Of a stretch of 64,000 nt of DNA, positions 1 to 11,446 are shown one piece after another. The stretch is taken from assembly GCA_029255685.2 (NCBI GenBank), contig CM055319.2, positions 13,774,247-13,838,246 on the forward strand. The letters are read 5' to 3'. The first letter of the stretch is position 1. Each line of letters begins with the position of its first letter. The translations under genes were made by a program, and so were the position numbers. Source of the DNA: Silene conica. Lineage: Eukaryota; Streptophyta; Magnoliopsida; Caryophyllales; Caryophyllaceae. The notes under the pieces were generated by a model, which was given only the letters and a program-made list of their open reading frames with translations, had not been told where the DNA came from and did no database searches.

Positions 1-1
1 C

Positions 2-577
2 AGAAATCCCCAGTCCAATGGACAAGCTGAGTCTAGTAATAAGATCATTATTGAAAATATGAAAAAGAAACTACAAGAAATGGGAGGAAAATGGGCAGAG
101 GAGCTCCCTCTGGTCCTGTGGCCTGACAGAACTACTCCGAAAGTAGCAACAGGTCAGACCCCCTTCAGCCTTGTTTTCGGAGCAGAAGCGGTAATTCCTT
201 CTGAAGTCAAAATCCCAACCCACAGGTACGGGTGTATAACTGAGGGCCAAAACCAAGTGGAAATGGCCAGTAGCCTGGACGCTGTTGATGAACTCAGAAC
301 CAGTGCCTACGTCAGGATGGCCTCATACAAGCAAATGGTGGCTCGGAGCTACAACAAAAATGTCAGGATCAGAACCTTGCAAGTAGGAGATCTGGTCCTG
401 AGAAAGGTGTTCCAGAACACCAAAAACAGACAAGCTGGAAAGTTCGCTTACAACTGGGAGGGCCCATACCAGGTTGAGAGCATAGTTGGTAATGAGGCCT
501 ACAGGCTAATGACAATGGAAGGGGAAATGATACCCAGATCATGGAATATACTTCACTTAAAAAAATATATCATCTAG
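2..577 (+). CDS. Ty3/gypsy integrase C-terminal part (partial)
   Basis: The reading frame is open from the window edge to a TAA-less end at TAG 575-577, giving about 191 residues, so the N-terminus is missing. It begins with NPQSNGQAESSNK, the end of the integrase catalytic core around the third acidic residue (the E of QAE). It continues through WAEELPLVLW and GQTPFSLVFGAEAVIP, typical of plant Ty3 integrases, and a C-terminal domain with VGDLVLRKVF and NWEGPYQV before the final LKKYI. Integrase inserts the retrotransposon cDNA into nuclear DNA. No stop or frameshift is visible in this part. Family assignment is secure; the Tat lineage follows from the downstream antisense gene and the related gag at 62819. 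Confidence 0.9.
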   Translation, partial: RNPQSNGQAESSNKIIIENMKKKLQEMGGKWAEELPLVLWPDRTTPKVATGQTPFSLVFGAEAVIPSEVKIPTHRYGCITEGQNQVEMASSLDAVDELRTSAYVRMASYKQMVARSYNKNVRIRTLQVGDLVLRKVFQNTKNRQAGKFAYNWEGPYQVESIVGNEAYRLMTMEGEMIPRSWNILHLKKYII

Positions 578-1222
578 AGGTGCCTCCACCAAATCAGAGC
601 AGCTCCCTTAGACTCAGGTTCTACTCTGTATAAAGTTTACTCTGGTTCAGCTTAAAATTTTGTCTTACCTTTATATTTTCTATAAACTTAAGTTTAGAAT
701 GATATCTTGCTTTTATATTTTTTAACCTAAGTTTAGTAATCTAGGTCTTGTAATTTCAGACCTTGGTGCGTTTTCAACTTTTAAGTCTTTTAAAGGGAAA
801 AATTTCATCACTTATTTCCTGGAACAGAATTTACTTATCCTAATGGACTGGCCTAAAGAGAAAATCTGCACTGATCGCAGGAGAACCTAAGTCAAGCCTG
901 GCACCCCAATATAGGGATGGGTATATAAAACACCAGGCCAGCACACCAAAGCAGCGATGGCCAAAATACAAACGAAACATGCATGTACAAAAGAAAAACG
1001 CCAGAAAGACGGCAGAAAACCAGCAGATAAAAAGCAAACCCCATACAGCGGGGATCATACGATTAAAAGAAAGGCCACCCAAGGCAGCCCAAAACAGAAT
1101 TGTTTTTACTGGTCCACCCGGACCAGCAGCAAAGTTACAACCATTAAGCCCACGCAGGGGCACCAAAGTTCACAAAACAAAATATTAACGCCCATATCAG
1201 GGCCAAGCAGATAAATTTCAAC
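578..1222. other. Spacer between pol and the antisense gene
   Basis: No supportable reading frame. The first 250 bp are T-rich; the rest is A/C-rich and includes a short imperfect open frame that I treat as chance. It probably holds the transcription ends of both convergent units. Confidence 0.5.
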
Positions 1223-3334
1223 CTACTCGTCAGGAGTAGGCCCAACAGCAGCAACATCAGCATTGGTGGGGTCAGAGGTCACCTCTTCTCCGGCATCTTG
1301 GGACCCCACCCCATCTTCTTCCTCGTCATCATCAGAAATCAGGTCCATGTTTAAACCCTCGGGAAAGTCAGCGGCAAAGGCCTTCTCCAAAGCAGCTAAG
1401 TCCCAGGTGGTGTGGTTACCCTCCTGGAACTCCCAGACACACTTTACCCGGGTCTCAGCAGCAGTATAAGCAACAGCTTCAATTAACGCCCTCTACAGAC
1501 CAGCCTTCTTTTGCTCCAAGGCCTCCACCTACAGCACCAGGTCTGCTTCTGAAGTCAAGGCCCTCTCCAGCTTAGAGTGAGCCGTGGCTAGCTGGTTCTG
1601 AGAAGCCTCCTCCTGGGCTTTAAGCATCTCCTGACCAATAGCCACATCCTGGCGAGAACGCTCAACAGCCTGCCGCAAACTTTCCCTCAAGGCCTTCTCC
1701 AAGCTCAGCTTCTCTGATAACTCCCGCTCCTTCTTCGCCAGGGCCTCATGCATCCTCTCCACCTCCTGCCTCCTCCTCAGAGCCTCAGATTGGGCCGCCT
1801 TCGTACAGTGAAGTTCAGCCAACAAGGCTTCAGTCTGTCGCTTGGCACAAAGTGACAGCTCCAGGACCTGGAAATCCAGACCAGGTCAGGAAAGAGAAAA
1901 AAGAAAAGGAAAAGAGGAAAAAAAGGGAAAGAGTAAAAGGAAGGTTACCTCAAAGGAAACCTCCGCGGTACGTCTGATCAAATCCTTGAAAGGACGAGTT
2001 TCCATAATAGAGGCAGAGGCGGGGAAAAGTAGTGAGTCCAAGGCAGGCCAGAGATTAGTTCTGGACCCACCAAAATCCACTGGGAGATCCAGGCGCAGAG
2101 CAGGAGAAGATGAACCTTCTCCAGAGGATGGCAGAGGCAGCTGCTCCAGTATAGGCTTGAAACCAGGAGTAGGAACGGTGGGAGGAATCTTAAGAGGAGA
2201 AGGATCAACATAGGGAGCCTCAGGAACAGGTTCCTGGACCAGATCAACAGTTTCAACTTCAATAGGGGCAGCCTTGGACCCAGCTCCAGCAGAGCTCCCC
2301 TCAACAACGTCCATTCTCGTTTTCTTTGAGGACCCCGCGTCCCCAGAAGCCAACCTTTTCCTGCGCAGTTGCATCACCCTGCTTACGTCAACTCTGGGCT
2401 TGCCTGAAAAGGTAACAGTAGAAACCAGAGCAGACTAAACGCAGATCCACCCAAAGAAAACAGAAATATCGAAAATACTGTACCCTCCTTCTTCACCACC
2501 AGAATAGCAGCATCCCGGACCAGCTTGGAGAACGTCCTCTCCTCGGCAGGAAGATCCAGAAGTTTGGCCTTCGAAGTAGGGGGATCAGCGGAATCAGGAA
2601 GCTTAGCTAAGCTACGCCCTGCGGAAACAAACAAGCTATCAGAAACAGACAAAAGAAAGTAAAGCAAGGAAAATCAAAAAACGCCAGAGCAAAGTCAGTA
2701 CCTTCCACAGGCTGCCACTTAGCAAAAATATAGTCTGGGGAGTGAGGAAGAGTGTCAATCTTGACAAAGATAAAGCGGGTAAACCACTTACTATCATCTG
2801 GAGTAGTGGAAAAGATAATGGCAGAAGGCATATTGTCATGGCTACGAATGGTACACTGAGAATGACCCAGAGAACGAGGGGTGAACCATGCCCCAAATCA
2901 GCCAAACCAATGTTCAGCCCCCGTTCACGGTTCAAGGCACAAATACTGAGTAAGATCCTCCATGGATGTGGAGCAATCTGGCACATAGCAAGCTTCGTTA
3001 ACTTCAGGAAATCGATAATCAAATCAGGGAAAGGGAATCTAAGACCCAAACGGAAAGGATATTCATAAAAACAAGTCCATCCTTCCCTCTCAAAATCGGC
3101 CTTCTCTCCAGCAAGAGGGAAGTGGTAGACAACCCCATCCGGAAATCCAAACCGAATCTTGATAAAAGAGGCATGGGACTCGTTGAAAGCAGAGTCGCAT
3201 AAGTGCTTAGCCGCAAGCAACTTCTGCGAAGGGAAAGGACCAGAATAGTCCCCCGAAGCAGGGGTAGATCCGGAAGACCCAGCAGGAGCAGGAGTAGTGG
3301 AAGGAGTAGCGGAAGAAGACCCAGGAGCAGACAT
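1223..3334 (-). pseudogene. Antisense four-exon gene of a Tat/Retand element (aORF), decayed
   Basis: Four exons can be read on the minus strand with GT-AG borders: 2702-3334, 2484-2618, 1949-2403 and 1223-1867. They join in phase (1, 1, 0) into roughly 620 residues ending PTPDE. Exon 1 starts MSAPGSSS with a Ser/Pro/Thr-rich lead, then a block with YPFRLGLRFPFPDLI and PHPWRILLSICAL that matches the pattern of the 'putative gypsy type transposon' domain (Pfam Transposase_28, by recall). Exon 3 is basic then acidic and Pro-rich. Exon 4 is a long coiled coil (repeated E/K/R/L heptads) with an acidic tail. Defects: a one-base loss in a G run near 2886 and two in-frame TAG codons (1529-1531, 1493-1495). 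The gene lies head to tail against pol. Function is unknown; antisense genes in this position are known in the Tat lineage. Confidence 0.75.
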
Positions 3335-3690
3335 GATGGATTATTAAAAGAGAAACAGTGAAAAAGTTTTTACAGCGGAGAAGGAAAGTAAGAAAGACAA
3401 GAAGATGGTAAAGAAAGTAAGAGAGAAAGTGAATTTTTTGAAGATGGTAAAAGTGAAATAACACGGTTAAAAGGGGTATTTATAAGGGAAGCAAGTGGAT
3501 GAAATTTGAAAGTAAATTCAAATTTGAAAGGTGAAAGGTTAAAGTAAAGGAAGTAGTAAATATTGAGCGGACAAGCAGTTAATGCAAGTGGGACAAGTGG
3601 GACAGGAAAATGCAGCTATGGGCGGTTACATCAATTCCTCAACTACCCACGTAAACTCCAGAATTCTCAGAGGCAGAATAAAATTCCAGC
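3335..3690 (-). promoter_or_regulatory. Upstream region of the antisense gene with TATA-like box
   Basis: On the minus strand TTATAAATA lies at 3485-3477, about 145 bp before the ATG at 3334. That is a plausible TATA box with a leader of about 110 bases. The rest is purine-rich on the plus strand with no coding potential. The promoter role is inferred from position and motif only. Confidence 0.45.
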
Positions 3691-3695
3691 CCAAT

Positions 3696-6409
3696 TGTAA
3701 TACCCCGTATTTTAGCCTCGGTCAATGGCAGTCAAATATTTTATGTAAACTGTTATTATTTTATAAATCATATTTCTACGATTATTTTGTATTTCGTAAT
3801 TATTTTATATTTGATGATCAAAATCACATTTCTTTCGTATTTCTTTGATTTTGATAATACGTTTATAATTTAATATATTTTATATTTTATATGTCTTCTC
3901 ATCTATACTCCGTATTTTATGATAGCTCATCGTCGCTTTATTTAATAATTATATGTAATACCTCGTATTTTTTATTTCGTTTTATTTATTTATGTTAACT
4001 TTATTAGATTTCGCTTTAATTATATTTAATATTAATTCGTATGACGACGGGTTTTAAAGCAAAAATTAATTGGTGAACGAGGTACTTTGTGTGTAAGTAT
4101 TTTGTGTCGTGTATGCGGGTATTTAACAAAACCGTGCTTGATTCATGTTATTTGGATATCGAAGTGCGTGAAGGGTCTGACCCATACATGGATAGTCGTG
4201 TATGTGGGCCTAGGGTTGCGTGCAAACCTAGCCCATACACGGATTTTTGCTTCTGAAAAATAGAATTTCAGTTCACCCTTCCCCAGCCGCCTTATTTTTA
4301 CCCTCTTTTAAGATCTTATTTGACCTATCAACACAAAAACAACACATAGACCTTGCTGCCGCCGTGTCAGAGATCTAAGGGGAGGGTTTATACAGTGTTC
4401 TCGGGTTGCCAAGGGTGGTTCGATTTCGTCAGAAAGACACTGCACTCACCAGTTTTGTTCACGTTGCAGGTTCTTCACCTCTTTTCAATTCGTTTTATAA
4501 GTCTTTAAATCATGTTATAATTTAGTTTAACTACGTGATTTTCGTCTAGGTTGTATGATAGTTGTATGATGACCGTTGTAGGGTCGTCGTTGACCACCTA
4601 GGACCACCTATAAGGGGGTTGTTTGTCGACAGTTCAGGCATGCGGGTTAATTTTGAAACAGAGCATTGTTTTGAACGTGTGTTTTATGATTTTTTTCGAA
4701 CGCATTCTTGGGAACGGTTGTCACAGGTTTTAGGGTAAATCGTTAGAGGGTAGTAGGAGGTCTGTAATGGGGGTTAACACGGTGGTTCGTGTTAGTCTTG
4801 TTCATATCTAGGGTCAGTTTCGTTAAGGGTGCAGAATTGTGAAAACAGAGTACAATAATGGCGTTGTCCAGTTTAGAGCGGTCGTGTGGTGTCGTGAGCG
4901 GTGGTCGGTGGCTGCTGACTCCTCCCCTGGAACCACCGTGGCTTAGTGGCGAGCCTGGTGGTGCCAGTGGGGAAGCCAGGGGCTGCCGGTGGTGCAGGAA
5001 GTGGCGGTAAAAGTAGTGGTCAGGCGGTTTTGGGCTCGTGTTTTGGCTGCGTGTGTTCCTTGCTCTCTCTTTAGTATTTTACGTAGTTGTATGCTAAGTG
5101 TGATACGTATGTCAAAGTTCCTTACCAATTTAGCAATTGTATTATTAATGTAGTATAATTACTCTTATTATTATAATAATTGTGTAATGAGTAGTCAATG
5201 ATTACTAATATGGTTTAATGTTAATATTGGGTGAAAATTTCGTATTAGTGGTAGTGTAATGTGGTTAGTGTTTTTCTTATGGATGTTAATGATTTGTATC
5301 ATGGCCTTGATTTATATGATAAGTACTTAATAACAAGTAAGAGCTTTGTTACTAGTTATATTAGTAATAGTGTATGAACATATAGTAAGATAGTAATAAT
5401 CGATTGTTTGGTTATAAGCTATATTTGGTAAGTTTAAAATTAGTAAGTCTATAATTAACAAGTATATGTCAAGTAAGCTTATATATTAGTTCCGGGCAAT
5501 TGTTGTATGAATACGAATTTAATATTAAGTAATATTTATAGGAACTGAGTTCGAGGTGGGATACTTCTAGACGGTGGTTGCTTGTTTACGGATTTCTATT
5601 CCAGGTAGGATACACTGGCACTATACTCTATGATGTGTTATGAATGGTTATTGGATTGTGTGTTATGGATGTCGTGCATGAGTAATATGAGAATGATATT
5701 AGTTGGATTGAGTGTTGAATATTATTATTGGCATGAGCATTTCATTATTTAATAGCATGATTGATTAAGAGTATTGTTGCATTCATGAGCATAGCATATG
5801 CATTGGTTACTGAGAAAGTTACGGAATGGATATTGATTTGATATAAAGCCCAGGTTGGTTCTGCAGACCAGGCCTAGTGTCTTATCAGCTATTGAGCTGA
5901 TGTTCGGCGACGACCGATTATAGTCTGCCGGGAGGTTCGGTATGGCTTGGTGTTTCGGGTTTGAGATTGGTGTTTCGGGTTTGAGATTGAGATTGTGATT
6001 GAGCTCGAGCATGTCATGGCATTTGCATATCATTTAACTGTTGCATTATAATTACTGTGTTATCCTACTCAACCGCGAGGTTGACAGTGTATTCGTGTAC
6101 ACCTATGATGATCCGGAATGGGGAGTAGATTCTACAGGTCAGAGACAGATGGACTAGGAGCTTGAGCAAGGAGAGAGACATGGCTTGGACCTACTTAGAA
6201 TTAGATCACAAACATAGATGTTATGAGTCGTACTTTTATTTCTTGCGTATTAGTTGTAGTATCAAAAGTTTTAATTTAATCAGTTTTTATGTAAAGTACT
6301 TTGGTTTGTTTACCTTGTTATTCACTACCTCGGACATTCCGAGATGGTAACAGCTCTATTTATTTGAGAATGTCTTGCTAAAGGCTCTTAAATAAATGGG
6401 GGTGTTACA
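3696..6409 (+). repeat. LARD1 5' LTR (2714 bp)
   Basis: Direct repeat of 9117-10140 plus 19465-21154, bounded by TGTAAT and TTACA. Open frames inside it (such as that antisense at 4943-5128) recur in the other LTR but show no protein signature. A 20-bp unit, GGTGTTTCGGGTTTGAGATT, is present twice in tandem near 5950-5990. Confidence 0.9.
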
Positions 6410-6412
6410 AAG

Positions 6413-6424
6413 TGGTATCAGAGC
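6413..6424 (+). other. LARD1 primer-binding site
   Basis: TGGTATCAGAGC three bases after the LTR end is complementary to the 3' end of plant initiator methionine tRNA, the usual primer of chromoviruses and many copia elements. Confidence 0.85.
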
Positions 6425-9103
6425 GAACTATCCTCAGGCCTAAACCAAATGAATAATAATAATGAACGTAGGAAGAGTCTAATAAAATGAGCCCCAGGTT
6501 AGTAACTGTTAGGAGCCCCAGGATTGGGATGAGTTAGGGGCCCCCTCAAACCAAGCCACTGGCCCTATCAGTCTAACCTGGAAACCCTTGAGTGATACAG
6601 AGAGTGGGTAGTAACAATAATAAAGGGTCAGACCTTGCCTATGTTGTGCTAACTTTCTTGCAGGAGAAGAATGAGGTAAGTGGTAATGTGAATTATGGTA
6701 GTGATGTGCATTAGAAGATTATGATTGATATGGAATGCTGATTAATCGGAATATGGATGATGTTTATTTATTAAGCAAATAGTGGGAGTGATATGATCAT
6801 ATGATTACGGTGTTTTGGAAATGTTCATACGGTTATCTGGTATTTAAATGACTATCGTTAGTATATGATTTTGGATGTTTAACTCCTGGTATGGATGAGT
6901 AATTCTGTTGATCTTATGATTATATGTTATAGAAAACCATGTCTAGTGATATGCGGAATGTGTTGCCCCGTGCCATGAATGTCATATAGTTATGTGCTAC
7001 ATTTGTATACACTTGTATAAAAATTGATTTATTAAATGATCCTACTTTTCAGTTTCGCAATCTTTACCGCTTTCTTGATGACAATTACAAGTTGAAATAA
7101 TGAATACATGTTAATTTGGTGCAATGTGATTTTAATGCTTCAAATGATATGTCAACATGTTTTGGAAGAAGAGTGAGTAAATTTAAATGTGATAATGTGA
7201 AGTGATTTTAAGAACCAAGATTGTAATAAAATTTTCGGGATGTTACCTTGTTGGTACGGGCTGCCATTTAAAAATGTGTTCGATATATGAGTATGAAAAT
7301 TTTATGTGTAATAAACTTCTGATTTAGCTTCTCGATGCTTTTAGTTTCATGTGTATACGAGTTATATTTTGCGGGAAATAAATATTTTAGTTTACAGTGG
7401 TCAGATTGTTACTGTACATTTCTGTTTTGACCCATGTTTTTGCAAAGGAAATAATTTGAAACGTGGTTATTGTTTGTTCATAGTTCCAAGTTCACTATTT
7501 AGAATATTCATTCATGTTTTCAAAATGATAAGCCACGTAAAATCTTAACGGGTCATTATTTAATTGTGATTTTTGCAAGTTGCCCAAATTTCCGTCTAAA
7601 CTGCAGTAAGGTTTCTGTTCAGATCAATTGAGTTGTATAAATTGATATAAATAATTCCCTTAAGATATGCTTTTGACTTATTTTCCTATATTTAGTTATT
7701 TCTTTATATTTTCTAAAAACTATAATAGCTCGCAAAATAGCTAAGCGGTTATTTAATTATGATTTTTTTTTTTAAAGTTGCTGCGTGATATATGATTGTT
7801 GAAATGATAAAGTTTTATATTAAAAGTTGAATCAAATATGAATTTTGTGATGTAACCATGTAATACTCTGTTATGTGATTAGTAACATGAACAGTAGGCA
7901 TATGATATGAATATGAACGCTTTTTTATGATAATGAAACCTTGTCATTGCGTTGAGCTTTATATAAAGTAGTTTCAATTATACGGACACGATTGCTTTTA
8001 TTGCTATGACCTCAAAATAATTACGTGGTGTTCATATGTATTGTTAAAATCATGTTCATCAGAGAAGAGTCTGGACACGTGGTAGAATAAATTTAACTGG
8101 TAAAATCATTAGCATGTTATAGCAATCTAATTGTTATAAGTAAGTGTGAGTATTGTGAACAATGTGAATCTTGTTGATGTTCTTTCATATATTAATGGTA
8201 TATCTATGTCTAGTTCCCTGCGATTCTAATCTTTATAATTTATTCATGTATATTGTTATGCCACAAAGTTGATTGCACACAGCTATGTTTAAAATCTGAT
8301 CGCAATATATGGAATTATTAATTGGTTTAACTTCTTTCCTTTTCTAAGATTGGGGTATACCTCGGGAAATATGTTAATGCCCCATGTTAATTACATTAGT
8401 TAAAATTTGCTTTATGTCTTTTCTATAATATGTTTTTGCTTCTATAATATGATTATGATCATGAAATGTTTTAATTTGTCAATTATGAACTACGAGTTAG
8501 CTGGTTGTCTACATTGGTGTAAATATGTTAAATTGTGTTAAATGAGATTGCAAGGGTATATACGTGTTGACTACCCTAAATTTTTTTTTTTATTGCGAAA
8601 TGTGAAAATTGCCAACTGTGTTTGATTGCCTTAAAAGTCGGATGATAGTTGTCTATTATGGGGTAATTAACTTATCAGATGACTTATGACTGTTGTTTCG
8701 ATGATTGCTTGAACACTGGATGTGTTCGACGTTTGCTTGAACGCTCGATGCGGAATTTTGTAATGGGGTTACGAGGACGTAACCATGCTTTAAGGAGGAT
8801 AGGATTGTAAAATCTTAAAGGTTTATGATATGACTAGTTGTTATAGCATGTAAATTGATATGTCGTGATTGTTCGAATATACTTATAATCCTGTTTACTT
8901 CTGTTATGCATTGTAATGTGATTCGTGAAGTTTCTTTTAACTTAGTTATGCGTTAAACTTTGGGGACAAAGTTTTCTTAACAAGGGTAGAATGTAACATT
9001 TCGTGTTTTGAAGTCTATATAAGTGCTACTTGTGATTGTTTCATGCTTGTTATATGTTTCTTTACCGTTATGGGGTGGCGAACTTCGGGACGAAGTTCAT
9101 TTT
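6425..9103 (+). other. LARD1 internal region, non-coding
   Basis: About 2.7 kb of AT-rich sequence with no frame longer than about 65 codons and no retroviral motif. Sequence near both ends is shared with LARD2: the stretch after the primer site and the 3' stretch with GGGGACAAAGTTTTC. This marks the two as one family. Confidence 0.7.
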
Positions 9104-9116
9104 AAGGAGGGAAGAC
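9104..9116 (+). other. LARD1 polypurine tract
   Basis: AAGGAGGGAAGAC directly precedes the 3' LTR start TGTAATACC. The same tract stands before the LTR of LARD2 on the opposite strand. It primes plus-strand DNA synthesis. Confidence 0.8.
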
Positions 9117-10140
9117 TGTAATACCCCGTATTTTAGCCTCGGTCAATGGCAGTCAAATATTTTATGTAAACTGTTATTATTTTATAAATCATATTTCTAC
9201 GATTATTTTGTATTTCGTAATTATTTTATATTTGATGATCAAAATCACATTTCTTTCGTATTTCTTTGATTTTGATAATACGTTTATAATTTAATATATT
9301 TTATATTTTATATGTATTCTCATCTATACTCCGTATTTTATGATAGCTCATCGTCGCTTTATTTAATAATTATATGTAATACCTCGTATTTTTTATTTCG
9401 TTTTATTTATTTATGTTAACTTTATTAGATTTCGCTTTAATTATATTTAATACTAATTCGTATGACGACGGGTTTTAAAGCAAAAATTAATTGGTGAACG
9501 AGGTACTTTGTGTGTAAGTATTTTGAGTCGTGTATGCGGGTATTTAACAAAACCGTGCTTGATTCATGTTATTTGGATATCGAAGTGCGTGAAGGGTTTG
9601 ACCCATACATGGATAGTCGTGTATGTGGGCCTAGGGTTGCGTGCAAACCTAGCCCATACACGGATTTTTGCTTCTGAAAATTAGAATTTCAGTTCACCCT
9701 TCCCCAGCCGCCTTATTTTTACCCTCTTTTAAGACCTTATTTGACCTATCAACACAAAAACAACACATAGACCTTGCTGCCGCCGTGTCAGAGATCTAAG
9801 GGGAGGGTTTATACAGTGTTCTCGGGTTGCCAAGGGTGGTTCGATTTCGTCAGAAAGACACTGCACTCACCAGTTTTGTTCACGTTGCAGGTTCTTCACC
9901 TCTTTTCAATTCGTTTTATAAGTCTTTAAATCATGTTATAATTTAGTTTAACTGCGTGATTTTCGTCTAGGTTGTATGATAGTTGTATGATGACCGTTGT
10001 AGGGTCGTCGTTGACAACCTAGGACCACCTATAAGGGGGTTGTTTGTCGACAGTTCAGGCACGCGGGTTAATTCTGAAACAGAGCATTGTTTTGAACGTG
10101 TGTTTTATTATTTTTTTCGAACGCATTCTTGGGAACGGTT
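9117..10140 (+). repeat. LARD1 3' LTR, left part
   Basis: The first 1024 bp match 3696-4719, then the GAG-only copia intervenes. Target duplication CGGTT is at 10136-10140. Confidence 0.9.
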
Positions 10141-11433
10141 TGTTGGAAACTAAGTTCCACATTTTATACTCAAATCTAATATGAGTTTTGTTTCTTTAAG
10201 TTTAGTCATAAAAACTTAAATGGATCTTATGCATGCAAGATGATATCATGAGATGAGGTTGTCCTTACATTGGTTTTAGAAGGTTTATACTCAATAATCA
10301 CCTATTACTTGAGTCTTCAATACCGAAATCCTCTTGTAACGATCTAACAAAAATCGTCTCCTAAAGGTGCGTATCAAGGACCCGATCTCAAACTTATACT
10401 AATTTTGTTACTAGAAAAGTAGTACAAGTATACTAGAAATAATAATAATAATATTACTCTTAATATTATTAGTATAGGAAATAATAATGATTTTCTTAGT
10501 AAAACTATTTTACTTAGAAAATTAGTGAGAATGATGCTTTGGTTTTGTGATGAGAATAAGCATGCACATAACTTAGCCAAAAACTAGTGTGTGTTGTATG
10601 AATAAGGTGTGCCTTATATAAGCACATGAGCTTGCTTGAGCAAGCATCATGGCCGGCCAAGGCTCCCAAGGAGAGCCAATGCATGGCCTTCTTACACTTA
10701 CACAAATGCATAAGATATTCCTTACATATTCTTTGTGTATGACACACACAATAGTTGCTTACTTACACACACAATCCACACACATACCTACACTTACACG
10801 GCTGAAAAATGGTTCTAATATGGACCCATTTTATCTTTGTCAATTGTGTTAATTTGTAACATGTCACACATGTCTCATAACACATGACCCAATTTGTTAA
10901 TTGTGCAATTTTAACTATTAAAATTCATAATTTACAAATTTATTACATTTAAATAATTACACTAATAATTTCGAAATTATTATTGCACAAAAATGTAATG
11001 TCATAATTTAATTACAACTCTTTGTAATTTTATGATCAACCGTGTTCATTCTCAATTTAATCGTTTCCTAAACGAATAAATAAAACCGAGTAATAAAACA
11101 ATTTTATTACTTTGACTTTAATTATTATTATAATCCCATTATAAAAATATTCGTCATATAAAATTATTTCCAAAATTTCCAGTTATTAATTAATTTGTAT
11201 CCAATACAATATTAATTAATTATTCCATTGAGACGGAATTCCCTAAAGATATGACCTTAAGGGATCAACTGATCACCACCATCATATGACGATAATGTCA
11301 AACTCTAGACAGCCAATCATTATCGATAAATGTTGATCAGTTGATTTTAAAAGAGTAACACTCCCAGTTGTGTTTCATTTAAATGAGTTTTAATTACGTC
11401 AACACACTATTGTCGAGGACACTTCCTCCAACA
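10141..11433 (-). repeat. GAG-only copia 3' LTR (1293 bp)
   Basis: Direct repeat of 18167-19459 with the same length. The small open frames inside are identical in both LTRs and carry no protein signature. Confidence 0.9.
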
Positions 11434-11446
11434 ATCTCCCACTTGT
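11434..11446 (-). other. GAG-only copia polypurine tract
   Basis: On the minus strand CAAGTGGGAGAT directly precedes the 3' LTR start TGTTGGAGGAAG. Confidence 0.7.

Larger units (their letters stand above)
1..3690 (+). mobile_element. Tat/Retand-type Ty3/gypsy retrotransposon, 3' half, first segment
   Basis: The segment holds the end of pol followed by about 3 kb with a gene on the opposite strand, the layout known for the Tat lineage (Retand-like elements). The 5' part lies outside the window. The element is interrupted at 3696 by LARD1 and resumes at 21160 with polypurine tract and 3' LTR. Bases 3691-3695 (CCAAT) are the target site of that insertion and recur at 21155-21159. Confidence 0.85.

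Noticed and set aside
10374-10852. 68-, 77- and 67-codon frames repeated exactly at 18400-18878
   Set aside because: The exact repetition comes from the two copia LTRs, not from duplicated genes.
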